DNA of 64,000 nt from Chloroflexota bacterium (GCA_016235425.1 JACRLC010000015.1:1-64000); one strand, 5' to 3'; shown: positions 7,710 to 17,634, numbered from the stretch's first letter. Notes: generated by a model not told the origin, from the sequence alone. Program-made: numbers and translations.

Positions 7710-9029
7710 ATGATAGACCAGAGCCAACCCTTTATGCCTGCCACCAAGCCTTCCCAGGCGCCGCCAGCTTTTCACCTGCTGGCCAAGCCGGCCGGCGCAG
7801 CCTGCAACCTGGATTGTAAATATTGCTTCTTTTTATCCAAGGAAAAGCTGTACCCGGGCAGCCCCCTGCGTATGGCAGACGATCTGCTGGAGCTGTACAT
7901 CCGGCAGTTGCTCGAATCGCACCGGGAGCCGGAGGTGACCATCGCCTGGCAGGGCGGCGAGCCGACCTTGATAGGCCTGGACTTTTTCGAGCGCTCCATC
8001 GAGCTGGTCCAAAAATACAAAAGACCTGGCCAAAGGGTGCTCCACACCATCCAGACCAACGGCACACTGATCGACGAGCGCTGGGCAGCTTTTTTCAAAG
8101 AAAACAACTTCCTGGTTGGTCTGAGCATCGATGGGCCCAAGCCCATGCACGATGCCTACCGGGTGAACAAGGGCGGGGCGGGCAGCTTCGACGCGGTGAT
8201 GCGCGGTTGGAAAATTCTGCAGGAGCATCAAGTGGATGTCAACATCCTGTGCACCCTGCACGCCGCCAATGCCGATCACCCACTGAAGGTCTACCGCTTC
8301 TTCCGGGATACTATACATGCGGAATATATCCAATTCATCCCGATCATCGAGCGCGCCACCCGAGAAAGCCTGCCCATTGCCAACCAGGGCTGGAGCGACC
8401 GCCCAGGCGGCGAGCGACCGCTCTACATACAGGCAGGCGACCGGGTGACGGAGCGCTCGGTGAAACCCAGGCAGTACGGGCGTTTCCTGACCGCCGTCTT
8501 CGACGAGTGGGTGCGGCGGGATGTCGGTAAGGTGTTCGTGCAGATGTTCGACGCTGCCCTGGGGAGTTGGATGGGCCTGCACAGCCTGTGCATCTTTGCC
8601 CCGACTTGCGGAGAAGCGCTGGCCCTGGAACATAACGGCGATCTCTTCGCCTGCGACCATTTCGTCGAGCCCGGCTACCTGCTGGGCAATATCCGGGAAA
8701 CGCATTTGATCGAGCTGATCGCCTCTGAGCGCCAGAGTAAATTCGGACAGGACAAACTCGCCAGGTTGCCGCGCGCCTGCCGGGAATGCCCGGTGCGCTT
8801 TGCTTGCCACGGCGGCTGTCCAAAGGACCGTTTCTTGCGCGCCCCGGATGGCCAGCCAGGGCTGAATTATTTGTGCGCCGGGTACAAGCTGCTCTTCAAA
8901 CACATCGACCCGGCAATGCGCCGTATGGCGGACCTGCTGCGCCGCGGGCATTATGCGGATGAAATCATGAATGATCCGGCCATGCTGAACACAGTGAAAC
9001 ATCCAGGCCGAAGGAGGCTGTCATGCTGA
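7710..9029 (+). CDS. anaerobic sulfatase-maturating enzyme (radical SAM, SPASM)
   Basis: A 439-residue oxygen-independent enzyme that oxidises the active-site Cys or Ser of sulfatases to C-alpha-formylglycine. The radical SAM motif CxxxCxxC is at Cys32, Cys36 and Cys39 (CNLDCKYCFF), followed by the GGEPTL S-adenosylmethionine-binding segment. The C-terminal SPASM region supplies ligands for two further Fe-S clusters (CGEAL, FACDHFVEP, CRECPVRFACHGGCP, YLCAGY). The Asp after Cys in the CDHFV motif is the residue proposed as catalytic base in this family. I chose the ATG at 7710 because AAAGGG sits eight bases upstream; a TTG at 7692 is the alternative. The three sulfatases encoded downstream carry the Cys-type signature it would modify. 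Oxygen sensitivity suggests maturation under anoxic conditions. Confidence 0.9.
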   Translation: MIDQSQPFMPATKPSQAPPAFHLLAKPAGAACNLDCKYCFFLSKEKLYPGSPLRMADDLLELYIRQLLESHREPEVTIAWQGGEPTLIGLDFFERSIELVQKYKRPGQRVLHTIQTNGTLIDERWAAFFKENNFLVGLSIDGPKPMHDAYRVNKGGAGSFDAVMRGWKILQEHQVDVNILCTLHAANADHPLKVYRFFRDTIHAEYIQFIPIIERATRESLPIANQGWSDRPGGERPLYIQAGDRVTERSVKPRQYGRFLTAVFDEWVRRDVGKVFVQMFDAALGSWMGLHSLCIFAPTCGEALALEHNGDLFACDHFVEPGYLLGNIRETHLIELIASERQSKFGQDKLARLPRACRECPVRFACHGGCPKDRFLRAPDGQPGLNYLCAGYKLLFKHIDPAMRRMADLLRRGHYADEIMNDPAMLNTVKHPGRRRLSC

Positions 9030-9499
9030 CTGAGTTGGAATTAACGATCCTGATGCGAGCGGCGCTGGCCGCCCTGCTCGGCCTGCTCATCGGCTGGGAG
9101 CGCAAGGCCGCCGGAGCGCCCATCCGGGCGCGGACCATCGCCCTGGCCGCGATGACCGTGGCGGTATTGACAGCGCTGATTGAGAATCTGCTCCCAGATG
9201 AAATCGCCCGCCTTACGGCAGGTATCATGACCGCCATCGGTTTCCTGGGCGCCGGGGTGATCCTGCGCTCTAATACAGGCGAGGTGCGCGGCCACACCAC
9301 GGCAGCCTGTCTGTGGGCGATGAGCGCTATTGGCATCGTCATTGGGTCTGGGCACGAAGTCCTCGGCATCCTGTTGACCCTGCTGATCTATACAGTCATC
9401 GCCTGGGATGAATGGCCGCTCGTGTCCCGGCTGAGGCGACAAAGAGAGCAGCAGCCAGCCGTCGAGACACGCTCAGAGAGTCACGTGTCAAGACCGTGA
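9023..9499 (+). CDS. MgtC/SapB-family membrane protein
   Basis: A 158-residue protein with four predicted membrane helices. It matches the MgtC/SapB family: LLGLLIGWERKAAGAPIRARTI carries the family R/K-rich loop, followed by GIMTAIGFLGAGVILR. MgtC proteins influence magnesium homeostasis and, in some bacteria, modulate F-type ATP synthase; they are not proven transporters. An AAGGAGG ribosome site lies within the end of the maturase gene, and the ATG overlaps that gene by seven bases, so the two are coupled. Its presence beside a channel and a SulP permease suggests an ion-homeostasis component of this block. Confidence 0.85.
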   Translation: MLTELELTILMRAALAALLGLLIGWERKAAGAPIRARTIALAAMTVAVLTALIENLLPDEIARLTAGIMTAIGFLGAGVILRSNTGEVRGHTTAACLWAMSAIGIVIGSGHEVLGILLTLLIYTVIAWDEWPLVSRLRRQREQQPAVETRSESHVSRP

Positions 9500-9562
9500 A
9501 GCATCTGCGATTGAAGGCAAAATGATTCAGCTTTTTGCCCAGGTTAATAAGGAGAATACAAA

Positions 9563-11944
9563 ATGAATACGCAAGACAAAATCCAACGGGAGATCCTGCC
9601 CATCCCCGACATTCCACACGTCGGGCTGACCACCTACGATGCCAAGGACCCGGAAACCAAATATCCTCCAATCATGCCGTTGCGACCACCCAAGGGCGCA
9701 CCCAACGTGCTGATCGTGCTGATCGACGACGCGGGCTTTGGCGCCTCATCCGCCTTCGGCGGGCCTGTGCACACGCCCACCGCCGAACGGATGGCGGCGG
9801 ATGGGCTGAAATACAACCGCTTTCACACCACCGCGCTCTGCTCACCGACGCGGCAAGCGCTGCTCACGGGACGGAACCATCATACGGTCGGCATGGGCTG
9901 CATCACGGAACTCGCCACGTCGGCGCCCGGCTACACCTCCATGCGTCCCAACACCTGCGCGCCGCTCGCCGAGACCCTCAAGCTGAATGGCTATTCAACG
10001 GCGCAGTTAGGCAAGTGCCATGAAGTGCCGGTGTGGGAGACCAGCCCCATGGGTCCGTTTGACCACTGGCCGACTAGCAGTGGCTTTGAGTATTTCTACG
10101 GTTTCATCGGCGGCGAGACCAACCAGTATTACCCGGCGATCTACGAAGGCACGAAGGCGGTCGAGCCAGAAAAGACGCCCGAGGAAGGCTACCACTTTAC
10201 CGAGGACATGACCGACAAAGCCATCAACTGGGTGCGCCAGCAGAAGGCGCTCATGCCCGACAAGCCCTTCTTCGTCTACTTTGCCCTCGGGGCGACCCAC
10301 GCGCCGCATCACGTGCCGAAGGAATGGGCGGACAAGTACAAGGGGAAGTTCGACCAGGGCTGGGACAAACTGCGTGAGGAGACCTTCGCGCGGCAAAAGG
10401 CATTGGGCGTGATCCCGCCCGAGGCAGAGTTGACGAAACGCCACCCCGAGATCCCTGCCTGGGACGAGATGCCCGCCGAGATGAAACCTATCCTGGCGCG
10501 CCAGATGGAAGTGTACGCCGGTTTCCTGGAACACGCCGACTATCACGTCGGACGGCTGATCGATGCCCTGGCAGATTTGGAAATCCTGGATGACACGCTG
10601 ATCTACTACATCATCGGCGACAACGGCGCCAGCGCTGAAGGAGGCCCGGTCGGGACCCCCAACGAGATGATTGGCATGAACTACACACCGGAGATCGTGG
10701 AATTTATCCGGCCAGTTACGACGCCCGAATACCTCGGCGCCCACATCGGCGAATTCGGCACACCCGCATCCTTCAATCACTACGCCGTGGCGTGGGCGCA
10801 CGCCATGGACACGCCCTATCAGTGGACCAAGCAGGTGGCCTCGCACTGGGGAGGCACGCGCAACGGCACGATCGTCCACTGGCCCAACGGCATCCGGACT
10901 AAAGGCGAGGTGCGTTCGCAGTTCCATCACGTTATTGATGTAGCGCCGACCGTGCTCGAAGCGGCTGGGCTGTCCCAGCCGGCGTTCGTCAACGGCATCC
11001 AACAGAAGCCGTACGAGGGCGTGAGCATGCTGTACTCGTTCGACGATGCCAGGGCGGCCGAGCAGCACGAAACCCAGTACTTCGAGATGTTCGTCAACCG
11101 CGGCATCTACCACAAGGGCTGGACCGCGGTCACCCGCCACAGCACCCCATTCATCGTCGGCCGGATGCCAGCGATTGACGACGATGTGTGGGAGCTGTAC
11201 GACACGAACACCGATTGGACGCAGGCCCACGATCTCTCCAAGGAGATGCCCGAGAAACTGCACGAACTGCAGCGCCTGTTCCTGATCGAAGCGGTCAAGT
11301 ACAACGTGCTGCCGCTGGACGACCGCCGCGTTGAGCGCTTTAATTCCGACCTGGCGGGCCGGCCCGTGCTGATCCGGGGCAAATCGCAACTGCTCTTCAG
11401 CGGCATGGGACGGCTTGCCGAAAACGTCGCCCTCAACCTCAAGAACAAATCGCATGCGGTGACGGCCGAGGTGGTGCTGCCAGATGGCGATGCCAACGGA
11501 GTGATCGTCGCCCAGGGCGGCGGCTTCGGCGGCTGGTCGTTGTATACCAAAGACGGGCGGCTCAAGTACTGCTACAACCTGTTGGGGATCTGCCGGTACT
11601 ATACCGTGGCGAGCTCAGCGCTCCCCTCGGGGAAGTGTCAGGTGCGCATGGAGTTCACGTATGATGGCGGCGGACTCGGGAGAGGCGGAGGCGTCACGCT
11701 CTTCGTGGATGGCAATAAGATCGGCGATGGGCGTGTCGATATAACCCACCCCATGCTCTTCTCTGCTGACGAGACGATGGACATCGGCTGCGAAGGCGGC
11801 TCGATAGTCTCCGAAGACTACACCGCCAGGACTGGCAAGTTCAACGGCAGGATTAACTGGGTGCAGCTCGACCAGGGTGTAGACGATCACGATCATCTGA
11901 TCAGCCCTGAAGAACGCCTGCGCGTGGCCATGACCCGGCAATAG
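9563..11944 (+). CDS. arylsulfatase (Cys-type, large AtsA-like)
   Basis: A 793-residue sulfatase of the alkaline-phosphatase superfamily that hydrolyses sulfate esters. The signature C-S-P-T-R (Cys93, in ALCSPTRQALLTGR) is the site for conversion to formylglycine. Metal ligands are visible in VLIVLIDDAGFG near residue 50 and in YIIGDNGASAEG near residue 353. The length and the C-terminal beta-rich region (about 600-790) match the long AtsA/AtsD type known from mycobacteria and pseudomonads rather than the 450-550-residue type. There is no signal peptide, so it should be cytoplasmic. AAGGAG precedes the ATG. It is a close paralogue of the gene at 15262, with most blocks near-identical, which implies duplication within the locus. 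The substrate cannot be read from sequence. Confidence 0.92.
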   Translation: MNTQDKIQREILPIPDIPHVGLTTYDAKDPETKYPPIMPLRPPKGAPNVLIVLIDDAGFGASSAFGGPVHTPTAERMAADGLKYNRFHTTALCSPTRQALLTGRNHHTVGMGCITELATSAPGYTSMRPNTCAPLAETLKLNGYSTAQLGKCHEVPVWETSPMGPFDHWPTSSGFEYFYGFIGGETNQYYPAIYEGTKAVEPEKTPEEGYHFTEDMTDKAINWVRQQKALMPDKPFFVYFALGATHAPHHVPKEWADKYKGKFDQGWDKLREETFARQKALGVIPPEAELTKRHPEIPAWDEMPAEMKPILARQMEVYAGFLEHADYHVGRLIDALADLEILDDTLIYYIIGDNGASAEGGPVGTPNEMIGMNYTPEIVEFIRPVTTPEYLGAHIGEFGTPASFNHYAVAWAHAMDTPYQWTKQVASHWGGTRNGTIVHWPNGIRTKGEVRSQFHHVIDVAPTVLEAAGLSQPAFVNGIQQKPYEGVSMLYSFDDARAAEQHETQYFEMFVNRGIYHKGWTAVTRHSTPFIVGRMPAIDDDVWELYDTNTDWTQAHDLSKEMPEKLHELQRLFLIEAVKYNVLPLDDRRVERFNSDLAGRPVLIRGKSQLLFSGMGRLAENVALNLKNKSHAVTAEVVLPDGDANGVIVAQGGGFGGWSLYTKDGRLKYCYNLLGICRYYTVASSALPSGKCQVRMEFTYDGGGLGRGGGVTLFVDGNKIGDGRVDITHPMLFSADETMDIGCEGGSIVSEDYTARTGKFNGRINWVQLDQGVDDHDHLISPEERLRVAMTRQ

Positions 11945-11966
11945 AAGGGATTTCTCTGATTTCTCA

Positions 11967-12003
11967 AGGGTATTGTGCGCTGCTGTCCAGCGCACAATAC
12001 CCT
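11967..12003. other. perfect 16-bp intergenic hairpin
   Basis: AGGGTATTGTGCGCTG (11967-11982) pairs perfectly with 11988-12003 across a 5-base loop, between the first sulfatase and the sulP gene. No T run follows, and the sulP ribosome site comes only a few bases later. It could be a processing or stabilising element, or a weak attenuator that lowers sulP expression relative to the sulfatase. Confidence 0.6.
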
Positions 12004-12018
12004 GGGTATAAGGATACG

Positions 12019-13764
12019 ATGTTCCACTCGATCCACCTGCGCTATCTGCCCAAGATCAAAATGCTGGCCGCCCTGCACGACCTGCGCGCTGCGGGGTTGC
12101 TGAGCCAGATCAGCGCCGGGATTACCCTGGCCGCGCTGATGATCCCCCTCAATATCGGCTACGCCCAGGTCGCCGGGCTGCCGCCGGTGGTTGGCCTGTA
12201 TGCCTGCCTGGCGCCAATGATTTTCTTTGGGCTGTTCAGCGCCTCTCGCAACCTCGTCGCCGGGGGGGATGCGGCCGTGACCGCGCTGATGGCCTCGCTG
12301 TTGGTCACCCTGGCGCCGGTCCAGGACCCGCGCTACGTGGAGCTGGCCTATGCCCTGGCGCTCCTGACGGCCGCCATCCTGTTCACCTTTTGGTTTTTCC
12401 GCCTGGGCCGTCTGGCAGACTTTCTCTCCAAGGCCGTGCTGCTCGGATTGGTCAGCGGCCTGGGTCTGGAAGTGTTGACCGGCCAGGTGCAGAAGATCCT
12501 GGGCATCCACGTCGAAGCCAACGGCTGGCTGGCCGAGGTCTGGGAAATGGTGCAGAGCATTCCCACTGCAAATATCTACTCCCTTGCCCTGGGCGCCGGC
12601 GCGATCGTTGTGATTCGTTTGCTGTCACGCTATGCGCCCAAAATTCCAGGGGCATTGGTTGCGCTGATTCTGGCCACGGCGGCGGTGCCAGTCTTTAGCC
12701 TGGAGCAGCGCGGGGTGAAGGTTTTGGGACAAATCCCCGCCGGACTGCCCTCGCTGCACCTCCCGCAGGTCGGATGGGTGGACTATCTCAACCTGTTCCC
12801 CGGCGCGCTGGCGATCGCCGCCATCACCATGGCCGAAGGGCTGCTGCTTGTACGCAAGTATGCGACCAAATACCGCGACGAGATCGACCCCGACCAGGAA
12901 TTGTTCGCCCTGGGTATGGCCAACCTGGCAACCGGGCTGAGCGGCGGATTTGTGGTCGGCGCAAGCGCATCCCGTACCGCGGCGATGGACGGCGCAGGGA
13001 TGCGTTCGCAGATCCCGGGCATCGTCGGGGCGGTCGTGGTCGGGATCGTTTTACTGTTCCTGACCGATCTTTTGGCGATCGTGCCGATCGCCGTGCTGGC
13101 CGGCATTGTCGCCAATTCTGTGCTTGGCCTGATCGAAGTGCACGGGCTGGGGGAACTCCGCCGCCTGCGCCGCACGGAATTTCGGATCGCGGTAGTTTGC
13201 TTGGCCTGCGTTCTGGCGCTCGGACCGTTGGAAGCCGTGATCATCGCCTTCCTGCTTTCGACCATCGAAGTGGTGCGGCGGGCGGCCAACCCGCACATGA
13301 GCGCGATGCGCCTGCTGCCCGGGGGAGACGCGTACATCCCCTGTTCCGACCTGGCGGACGCCATGCCCGTGCCAGGCCTGATCCTGTTCCGCTTTGGCGC
13401 GCAACTCTTCTTCGCCAACGCCAATACCTTTCAAGAGGGCGTCAGGCAGGTCGTTGCCTGCAACGCTCCGGCCCGCTGGTTCGTGCTCGACGCCGAGGCG
13501 GTCAGCGACATCGATACGACCGGAGCCGAGGCGCTGGCGCATACCATCGAAGACCTGGAACAGCGCGGCATCACCTTTGCGTTGACGCGCGCGGAAGCGC
13601 CGGTCCCTGAGCTGTTGGAGCGATACGGATTGCTCGACAAGATCGGCAAAGACGGGCTTTTCGCCACCAACCGCCTCGCGGTGGAGGCATATTGCCAGGC
13701 TACTGGACAGGCCAATGAAGATCTTGCCCCTGCCCAGGGTGAGCCGGAGGCCCAGATCTCTTGA
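12019..13764 (+). CDS. SulP-family anion permease with STAS domain
   Basis: A 581-residue inner-membrane transporter of the SLC26/SulP family, which moves sulfate or other anions such as bicarbonate. The SulP signature region ALMIPLNIGYAQVAGLPPVVG lies near residues 35-60. About ten to twelve further membrane segments follow, with the conserved GMANLATGLSGGFVVGAS region near 295. A cytosolic STAS domain occupies about 450-560 (WFVLDAEAVSDIDTTGAEAL), where Asp-Thr-Thr is at the usual regulatory position. The gene lies between two sulfatase genes in the same direction, which favours sulfate as substrate. It could export sulfate released in the cytoplasm or import it; direction is not shown by sequence. 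Confidence 0.9.
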   Translation: MFHSIHLRYLPKIKMLAALHDLRAAGLLSQISAGITLAALMIPLNIGYAQVAGLPPVVGLYACLAPMIFFGLFSASRNLVAGGDAAVTALMASLLVTLAPVQDPRYVELAYALALLTAAILFTFWFFRLGRLADFLSKAVLLGLVSGLGLEVLTGQVQKILGIHVEANGWLAEVWEMVQSIPTANIYSLALGAGAIVVIRLLSRYAPKIPGALVALILATAAVPVFSLEQRGVKVLGQIPAGLPSLHLPQVGWVDYLNLFPGALAIAAITMAEGLLLVRKYATKYRDEIDPDQELFALGMANLATGLSGGFVVGASASRTAAMDGAGMRSQIPGIVGAVVVGIVLLFLTDLLAIVPIAVLAGIVANSVLGLIEVHGLGELRRLRRTEFRIAVVCLACVLALGPLEAVIIAFLLSTIEVVRRAANPHMSAMRLLPGGDAYIPCSDLADAMPVPGLILFRFGAQLFFANANTFQEGVRQVVACNAPARWFVLDAEAVSDIDTTGAEALAHTIEDLEQRGITFALTRAEAPVPELLERYGLLDKIGKDGLFATNRLAVEAYCQATGQANEDLAPAQGEPEAQIS

Positions 13765-13831
13765 ATAAATCGGCCTGCACTACCAGATGAACGATCATCA
13801 GACGATTTGACTATATCCAGGAGAGAATGCG

Positions 13832-15232
13832 ATGAATGAAAATAACAAAATCCAAATGGCACGCGGTACCAGACCAAACATCCTCTTTTTTCACGTTGAC
13901 AACCTGGGCTACGGCGAGCTGGGCTGTTACGGCGGGGGCGTGCTGCGCGGCGCCGACACGGCGCGCATCGATGCATTCACCCGGGAAGGTTTTCAACTGC
14001 TCAACTACGCCCCGGAGGCGCAGTGCACACCGTCGCGCTCGGCGCTGCTCACCGGCCGCCACGCCATTCGCTCCGGCACCCACACGGTCCCGATCGGAGC
14101 CTGCGAAGGCACCGGCCTGGTCGCCTGGGAGCGGACCCTGGGCGACATCTGTTCCGAGGCAGGCTACGCCACGATGTGCCTGGGCAAATGGCACGTGGGC
14201 GATGGGGATGGCCGCTGGGCCACCGATCACGGTTTCGATGAGTGGTATGGGCCGCCGCATAGCTACGACGAGGCGCTGTGGGAGACTGACCCGTGGTACG
14301 TGCCGGGCCGCGACCCCGTGGCCTATATGCTCGATGCACAAAAGGGATCACCACCGCGAGAAGCCGAAAAACTCACCTATGAGGTGAGGCGCAATGTTGA
14401 CGTGGAGTACAAACGCCGCGCATTTCGCTTTTTGGAGGAGAATGCAGCGGCTGAGCGGCCCTTCCTGCTCTATTTCAACCACACCATGCTGCATATCCCC
14501 GTGGTGCCGCGCGACGAATATAAGGGGGTGAGCGGCAACGGCGACTTTGCGGACAGCCTGCTGGAGCTCGACGGCGACTTTGGCGACCTGCTCGACAAGA
14601 TCGACGCCTTGGGCCTGCGCAGCAATACCATCATCGTCTTCGCCGGTGATAACGGCAACGATCCCAGCCTGCTCCATATGGGAACGTCGGGCTTTTTCGA
14701 TGGCACGTTATTCACCGGCATGGAAGGCGCGCTGCGGACGCCGTGCATCGCCCGCTGGCCAGACCACATCCCCGCCGGGCGCAAAAGCAACCAGATTTTT
14801 CACATCACGGACTGGTTCACCACGCTGATTACCATGGCGGGGCTCCAGGTTCCCGATGACCGGGTCATCGACGGCAAAGATCAGTCGCCATTTCTCTACG
14901 GCCAACAAGAGGGGTCGAACCGGGAGGGATTCCTTTACTGGGTGGGACCGCGCCTTTACGGCGTGAAATGGCAGAACTTCAAGATGGCCCTCGTCGAGCA
15001 GCGCTCGTGGTTCGACCCGGCCCCGGAGTATGGATTTGCGAACGGCCGCAACCTGATCTGGGATCCGAAGGAGACCCAACCTGTCGAGCCGCGCTACTTT
15101 CACTCCTGGACGGCGGCGCACTTCAGCCGGCTGATCAGGGAGTTTCAGGAGAGCGTCAAGCGAGAACCTTTGATTCCCGCCGGGGCGCCGCTGGACTTTG
15201 TGCCAAAAGTGCCGGAAGTTATGGCCGGCTAG
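13832..15232 (+). CDS. arylsulfatase (Cys-type, short form)
   Basis: A 466-residue sulfatase. The signature C-T-P-S-R is at Cys65 (AQCTPSRSALLTGRHA), the target for formylglycine formation by the upstream maturase. Metal-site segments are NILFFHVDNLGYGELGCYGG near residue 11 and IVFAGDNGNDPS near residue 268. In the first one Asn and Asp occupy the positions where many sulfatases have Asp-Asp, which may affect calcium binding or be a tolerated variant. It has no signal peptide and is clearly a different subfamily from the two large sulfatases on either side. AGGAGA lies upstream of the ATG at 13832. The specific substrate is unknown. Confidence 0.88.
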   Translation: MNENNKIQMARGTRPNILFFHVDNLGYGELGCYGGGVLRGADTARIDAFTREGFQLLNYAPEAQCTPSRSALLTGRHAIRSGTHTVPIGACEGTGLVAWERTLGDICSEAGYATMCLGKWHVGDGDGRWATDHGFDEWYGPPHSYDEALWETDPWYVPGRDPVAYMLDAQKGSPPREAEKLTYEVRRNVDVEYKRRAFRFLEENAAAERPFLLYFNHTMLHIPVVPRDEYKGVSGNGDFADSLLELDGDFGDLLDKIDALGLRSNTIIVFAGDNGNDPSLLHMGTSGFFDGTLFTGMEGALRTPCIARWPDHIPAGRKSNQIFHITDWFTTLITMAGLQVPDDRVIDGKDQSPFLYGQQEGSNREGFLYWVGPRLYGVKWQNFKMALVEQRSWFDPAPEYGFANGRNLIWDPKETQPVEPRYFHSWTAAHFSRLIREFQESVKREPLIPAGAPLDFVPKVPEVMAG

Positions 15233-15261
15233 GTGTATGTTTTCAGAAAGGAAAAAATACG

Positions 15262-17634
15262 ATGAACGCAAATCACAACATCCAACGGGAGATTCTCCCG
15301 ATCCCCGACCCTACACATGTCGGGGTGACTCTATATGACGCCAAGGACCCAGATAACAAATACCCGCCGATCGAGCCGCTGCGCCCGCCCAAAGGCGCGC
15401 CCAACGTGCTGATCGTGCTCATTGACGACGTGGGCTTTGGCGCCTCATCCGCCTTTGGCGGGCCCGTGCATACGCCCACGGCCGAGCATCTGGCGGCGAA
15501 CGGGTTGAAGTACAACCGGTTCCACACGACGGCCCTGTGCTCGCCGACGCGACAGGCGCTACTGACCGGGCGCAACCATCACACGGTCGGCATGGGCGGC
15601 ATCACCGAAATGGCCACCTCGGCGCCCGGTAACTGCACGCTTCGTCCCAAGAGCTGCGCGCCCCTGGCCGAGACGCTCAAGCTGAATGGATACAGCACGG
15701 CGCAGTTCGGCAAGTGCCACGAAGTGCCATTCTGGGAGACAAGCCCGGCAGGGCCTTTCGACCGTTGGCCGACGGGCAGTGGCTTCGAGTATTTCTACGG
15801 CTTTGTCTGCGCTGAGACCAACCAATACTACCCGGCGATCTATGAAGGCACGACGCCGATGGAACCGGACAAGACACCGGAGGAGGGCTACCACTTCACC
15901 ACCGACCTGACCAGGAAGGCCATCCAGTGGGTGCGCCAGCAGAAATCGCTGATGCCCGACAAGCCGTTCTTCATGTACTTCGCACCCGGGGCAACACATG
16001 CGCCGCATCACGTGCCGAAAGAGTGGTCGGAGAAATATCAGGGCCAGTTCGACGGGGGCTGGGACAAACTTCGTGAGGAGACGTTCGCACGGCAAAAGGC
16101 ATTGGGGGTGATTCCGCCCGGGGCGGAGCTGACCAAACGCCACCCGGAGATCCCTGCCTGGGACGAGATGCCCGCCGAGATGAAACCGATCCTGGCGCGG
16201 CAGATGGAGATCTACGCCGGATTCCTCGAGCACACCGATTACCACGTCGGTCTGTTGATAAATGCTCTTGAGGATCTCGAGGTCCTCGACGACACACTGA
16301 TCTACTACATCATCGGCGACAACGGCGCCTCGGCGGAAGGCACGCTCCAGGGCACCATTAACGAGATGCTGCCCATCAACGGGTTCGGACATCTGGAAAC
16401 CCCGGAGTTCTTGAAAGCGAACATTGACAAGTTCGGCACACCCGCTGCGTACAACCACTATGCGGTGGGTTGGGCGCACGCCATGGACACCCCGTACCAG
16501 TGGACCAAGCAGGTCGCCTCGCACTGGGGCGGCACGCGCAATGGCACCATCATCCACTGGCCCAACGGCATCAAGGCCAGGGGCGAGGTGCGCGGTCAGT
16601 TCCATCATGTAATCGATGTGGCGCCGACCGTTCTCGAAGCAGCCGGGCTGCCCCAGCCGGCCTTTGTCAACGGGATCCAGCAGAAGCCGTACGAAGGCTT
16701 CAGCATGCTCTACTCGTTCGACGACGCTAAGTCCGACGAGCGGCACACCACCCAATACTTCGAGATGGTCGGCAACCGCGGCATCTACCACAAGGGCTGG
16801 ACGGCGGTCACCAAGCACCGCACGCCGTGGACCATGGGCGCGATCAAGACGGTTCCCTTTGACGACGACGTGTGGGAGCTGTATGACACGAACACCGACT
16901 GGACACAGGCGCACGACCTCTCCAAGGAAATGCCCGAAAAGCTGCACGAGCTCCAGCGCCTTTGGCTGATCGAGGCGGTCAAGCACAACGTGGTGCCGCT
17001 CGACGACCGCATGTACGAGCGCTTGAACCCGGAGCTCGCCGGGCGCCCCCAGTTGATCCGCGGCAACCGGCAGCTCCTGTTTGGCGGGATGAAACGCCTG
17101 TCGTTGGGTTCGTTGGTCAACATGATGAACAAGTCATACGCCATCACGGCCGAAGTGGTGGTGCCTGAAGCCGGGGCGGAAGGCGTGATCGTCGCGATGG
17201 GCGGAATCACTGGCGGGTTCAGTCTCTACGCCAAAGGTGGCAAGCCCAGGTACTGCTACAACCTCTTGGGGCTGCGGCACTTCATTGTCGAGGGAGGGCA
17301 GGCGATTCCGTCTGCCAAGCATCAGGTGCGGATGGAGTTCGCCTACGACGGCGGCGGCCTGGCCAAGGGCGGCACGGTGTCGCTCTTTATTGACGGCAAG
17401 AAGGTCGGTGAGGGCCGTGTCGAGACGACCCAGCCCTTCGCCTATTCTGCCGATGAAACGGTTGACGTGGGAATGGAAGCGGGTTCACCGGTGTCGCCGG
17501 ACTATGGGCCGCGCGGCAACGCCTTCAACGGCGAGGTCAACTGGGTGGAGATTGATGTGGACAAGGAAGCGCTGGATCAGGATCACATCCTGACCGGGGA
17601 AGAGCGGTACCACGTCGCGATGGCGCTGCAGTAA
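15262..17634 (+). CDS. arylsulfatase (Cys-type, large AtsA-like), paralogue
   Basis: A 790-residue sulfatase closely similar to the product of 9563-11944 along its whole length. The formylglycine signature C-S-P-T-R is at Cys93 and YIIGDNGASAEG is retained. The main differences are around residues 360-390, next to the active site, and in the C-terminal beta domain, so substrate preference may have diverged. The frame extends about 290 bases upstream into the previous sulfatase gene. The ATG at 15262 has an AAAGGAAAA site and aligns exactly with the paralogue's start, so I chose it. No signal peptide. A hairpin follows the stop at 17648-17686. Confidence 0.92.
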   Translation: MNANHNIQREILPIPDPTHVGVTLYDAKDPDNKYPPIEPLRPPKGAPNVLIVLIDDVGFGASSAFGGPVHTPTAEHLAANGLKYNRFHTTALCSPTRQALLTGRNHHTVGMGGITEMATSAPGNCTLRPKSCAPLAETLKLNGYSTAQFGKCHEVPFWETSPAGPFDRWPTGSGFEYFYGFVCAETNQYYPAIYEGTTPMEPDKTPEEGYHFTTDLTRKAIQWVRQQKSLMPDKPFFMYFAPGATHAPHHVPKEWSEKYQGQFDGGWDKLREETFARQKALGVIPPGAELTKRHPEIPAWDEMPAEMKPILARQMEIYAGFLEHTDYHVGLLINALEDLEVLDDTLIYYIIGDNGASAEGTLQGTINEMLPINGFGHLETPEFLKANIDKFGTPAAYNHYAVGWAHAMDTPYQWTKQVASHWGGTRNGTIIHWPNGIKARGEVRGQFHHVIDVAPTVLEAAGLPQPAFVNGIQQKPYEGFSMLYSFDDAKSDERHTTQYFEMVGNRGIYHKGWTAVTKHRTPWTMGAIKTVPFDDDVWELYDTNTDWTQAHDLSKEMPEKLHELQRLWLIEAVKHNVVPLDDRMYERLNPELAGRPQLIRGNRQLLFGGMKRLSLGSLVNMMNKSYAITAEVVVPEAGAEGVIVAMGGITGGFSLYAKGGKPRYCYNLLGLRHFIVEGGQAIPSAKHQVRMEFAYDGGGLAKGGTVSLFIDGKKVGEGRVETTQPFAYSADETVDVGMEAGSPVSPDYGPRGNAFNGEVNWVEIDVDKEALDQDHILTGEERYHVAMALQ

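Noticed and set aside
7833-9002. Antisense open frame of 389 codons opposite the sulfatase maturase
   Set aside because: The maturase on the plus strand has all its Fe-S cluster motifs; the antisense product is a shadow without motif or ribosome site.
10007-11455. Long antisense open frame (482 codons) opposite the first large sulfatase
   Set aside because: The codon bias of the GC-rich sulfatase gene keeps the complementary frame open. The product has no recognisable motif, and the paralogous sulfatase has the same shadow at 15559-16986.
11967-12003. Strong rho-independent terminator between sulfatase and sulP
   Set aside because: The stem is perfect but no T run follows, and the next gene in the same block starts 15 bases later; listed only as a hairpin.
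14968-15261. N-terminal extension of the third sulfatase
   Set aside because: It overlaps the previous sulfatase gene in another frame. The paralogue starts exactly at the position of the ATG at 15262, which has a good ribosome site.
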